Positions 6,671 to 7,851 of a stretch of DNA of 7,851 nucleotides are shown piece by piece. Position numbers and translations under genes: made by a program. The notes under the pieces were generated by a model that saw nothing but the letters and a program-made list of their open reading frames with translations, made no database searches and was not told where the DNA came from. This DNA is from an uncultured Pseudomonadota bacterium (GTDB lineage Bacteria; Pseudomonadota; Gammaproteobacteria; Burkholderiales; Methylophilaceae): the NCBI GenBank assembly GCA_903860085.1, contig CAIOPD010000003.1:1-7851 (forward strand), written 5' to 3'. Every line of letters begins with the position of its first letter. Within the stretch, counting starts at the first letter, position 1.

Positions 6671-7851
6671 ATGACTGAAGAAAATAATAAAGCCCAATAT
6701 AAACTCAATCTGCCGGAGACAACCTTTCCAATGCGTGGTGACTTAGCTAAGCGGGAGCCAGCTTGGTTGCAACAATGGCAGGACAAAAAACTATATACAC
6801 GTATTCGTAAGTTACGCCAAGGCGCTAAAAAATTCATCTTACATGACGGGCCACCCTATGCTAATGGGGATATTCATATTGGCCATGCGGTTAATAAAAT
6901 ATTAAAAGATATTATTGTTAAATCTAAAACCATGAGTGGTTTTGATGCCCCTTATGTGCCGGGCTGGGATTGTCACGGCTTGCCGATTGAGCTGATGGTA
7001 GAAAAAACTCACGGTAAGAATATAGATCCCGCTTTGTTCCGTCAGCTTTGTCGTGATTATGCCGCGGAGCAAGTGGCGCGCCAGAAAAAAGATTTTATCC
7101 GTTTGGGTGTGCTAGGTGATTGGGAAAATCCCTACCTAACAATGGACTTCAAAACCGAAGCCGATATTATGCGGGCTTTAGGTGAAATTTATAAAAATGG
7201 TTATCTGTATCAAGGCAGTAAGCCCGTGCATTGGTGTGTTGATTGTGCTTCTGCGCTGGCTGAGGCGGAAGTTGAATATGAAGATAAAAACTCTCCAGCC
7301 ATTGATGTAGGTTTTAAAGTAGCCGATAGCGCAGCCCTAAGCGTAGCGTTTAACATTACCGTTAACACGGACGCGTACGCTGTGATTTGGACGACCACAC
7401 CATGGACGCTACCGGCCAATCAGGCGGTATCTGTGCACCCAGAGTTTACTTACGACTTAATCGAAACCAGTAAAGGTTTATTGATTCTATCGCATGAGCT
7501 GGCCGCGGCAACGCTCACACGCTATGGCGAAACTACGACTAAAACTTTAGCTAGTTGTAAGGGTGCCGCACTTGAGTATCTACAATTACAACACCCGTTT
7601 GAATCTAGGCAAGTTCCAGTTATTTGTGGTGACCATGTCACCGCTGAGGCAGGTACTGGCTTGGTACACACTGCACCAGCCCATGGTTTAGATGACTATG
7701 CAGTTGGGACGCGCTATAACTTACCAGTAGATTGCCCGGTAGGCGATGATGGTAAATTCTATAGCCGTGTTGCGCTCTTTGCAGGCATGAGTATTTGGGA
7801 CGCTAACAAGGTAGTCATTGAAACCTTGGCTGCCAGCGGCAACCTAATGGC
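6671..7851 (+). CDS. ileS: Isoleucyl-tRNA synthetase, 5' part (3' end outside window)
   Basis: IleS charges tRNA-Ile with isoleucine and hydrolyses mischarged valine. The frame runs from the ATG at 6671 to the end of the window without a stop, giving 393 residues of an enzyme normally about 930 long. The class I signature is present as PYANGDIHIGH at 62-72, with HIGH at 69-72, followed by PGWDCHGLPIE, which is typical of IleS. The CP1 editing domain is entered: WTTTPWTLPAN is at 240-250, and GTGLVHTAPAHGLDDY contains the HGxDD motif at 338-342, where E. coli uses Asp342 for editing. KMSKS and the zinc-binding C-terminus lie beyond the window. A weak GGA at 6661-6663 is the only Shine-Dalgarno. 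It follows ribF by 75 bases and is probably cotranscribed; lspA and ispH often follow in related genomes. Confidence 0.97.
   Translation, partial: MTEENNKAQYKLNLPETTFPMRGDLAKREPAWLQQWQDKKLYTRIRKLRQGAKKFILHDGPPYANGDIHIGHAVNKILKDIIVKSKTMSGFDAPYVPGWDCHGLPIELMVEKTHGKNIDPALFRQLCRDYAAEQVARQKKDFIRLGVLGDWENPYLTMDFKTEADIMRALGEIYKNGYLYQGSKPVHWCVDCASALAEAEVEYEDKNSPAIDVGFKVADSAALSVAFNITVNTDAYAVIWTTTPWTLPANQAVSVHPEFTYDLIETSKGLLILSHELAAATLTRYGETTTKTLASCKGAALEYLQLQHPFESRQVPVICGDHVTAEAGTGLVHTAPAHGLDDYAVGTRYNLPVDCPVGDDGKFYSRVALFAGMSIWDANKVVIETLAASGNLM

Noticed and set aside
6346..6837. 163-codon open frame antisense to the end of ribF and start of ileS
   Set aside because: It spans two well-supported genes on the other strand, has no family features, and is explained by codon bias of the real genes.
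1..7851. Mobile element, CRISPR, defence or novel accessory system
   Set aside because: No direct repeats, spacers, transposase or integrase motifs, tRNA att sites or composition shifts were seen. Every long gene is a recognised core gene with intact motifs.

Overview
This window is a stretch of ordinary bacterial housekeeping chromosome. It holds eight protein genes, in the order obg/cgtA (3' part), proB, purE, purK, rpsT (the only gene on the minus strand), murJ, ribF and ileS (5' part). The protein sequences look betaproteobacterial: the Obg GTPase core, the PurK N-terminus (LPPAMLGMLGGGQLGR) and the MurJ N-terminus (MNLLKALAKVGSMTFMSRIL) all have that style. Two gene orders also fit, obg followed by proB, and rpsT divergent from murJ. 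The DNA is clearly AT-leaning, which suggests a low-GC betaproteobacterium such as a member of the Methylophilaceae. That placement is inference from memory of the families; no database was searched.

Bases 1-3584 are a compact plus-strand run. Obg (ribosome-assembly GTPase) overlaps proB (first step of proline synthesis) by 14 bases. After 34 bases comes purE, and after 42 more comes purK; together they carry out the two-step carboxylation of AIR in purine synthesis. A strong hairpin at 3624-3652 with A and T tracts on both sides ends this run, and on the other strand it ends rpsT.

Bases 3677-3940 encode ribosomal protein S20 on the minus strand, with a good promoter at 3980-4008. The 196-base gap between rpsT and murJ (3941-4136) is the longest non-coding stretch. 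It holds the rpsT ribosome binding site and promoter, a probable murJ promoter, and an unusual C-rich murJ leader without a Shine-Dalgarno sequence.

Bases 4137-7851 are a second plus-strand run: murJ (lipid II flippase), ribF (FMN/FAD synthesis, overlapping murJ by one base) and ileS (isoleucyl-tRNA synthetase, running off the window). They serve separate core processes and probably share a transcript because of conserved gene order rather than a common pathway.

I found no mobile element, CRISPR array, tRNA or rRNA gene, toxin-antitoxin pair, phage gene or defence gene, and no sign of a previously undescribed system. All full-length genes look intact, with their key residues present. The findings are small-scale: unusual leaders, an inverted repeat swallowing the rpsT stop codon, possible back-to-back promoters, and a mildly over-represented palindromic hexamer.
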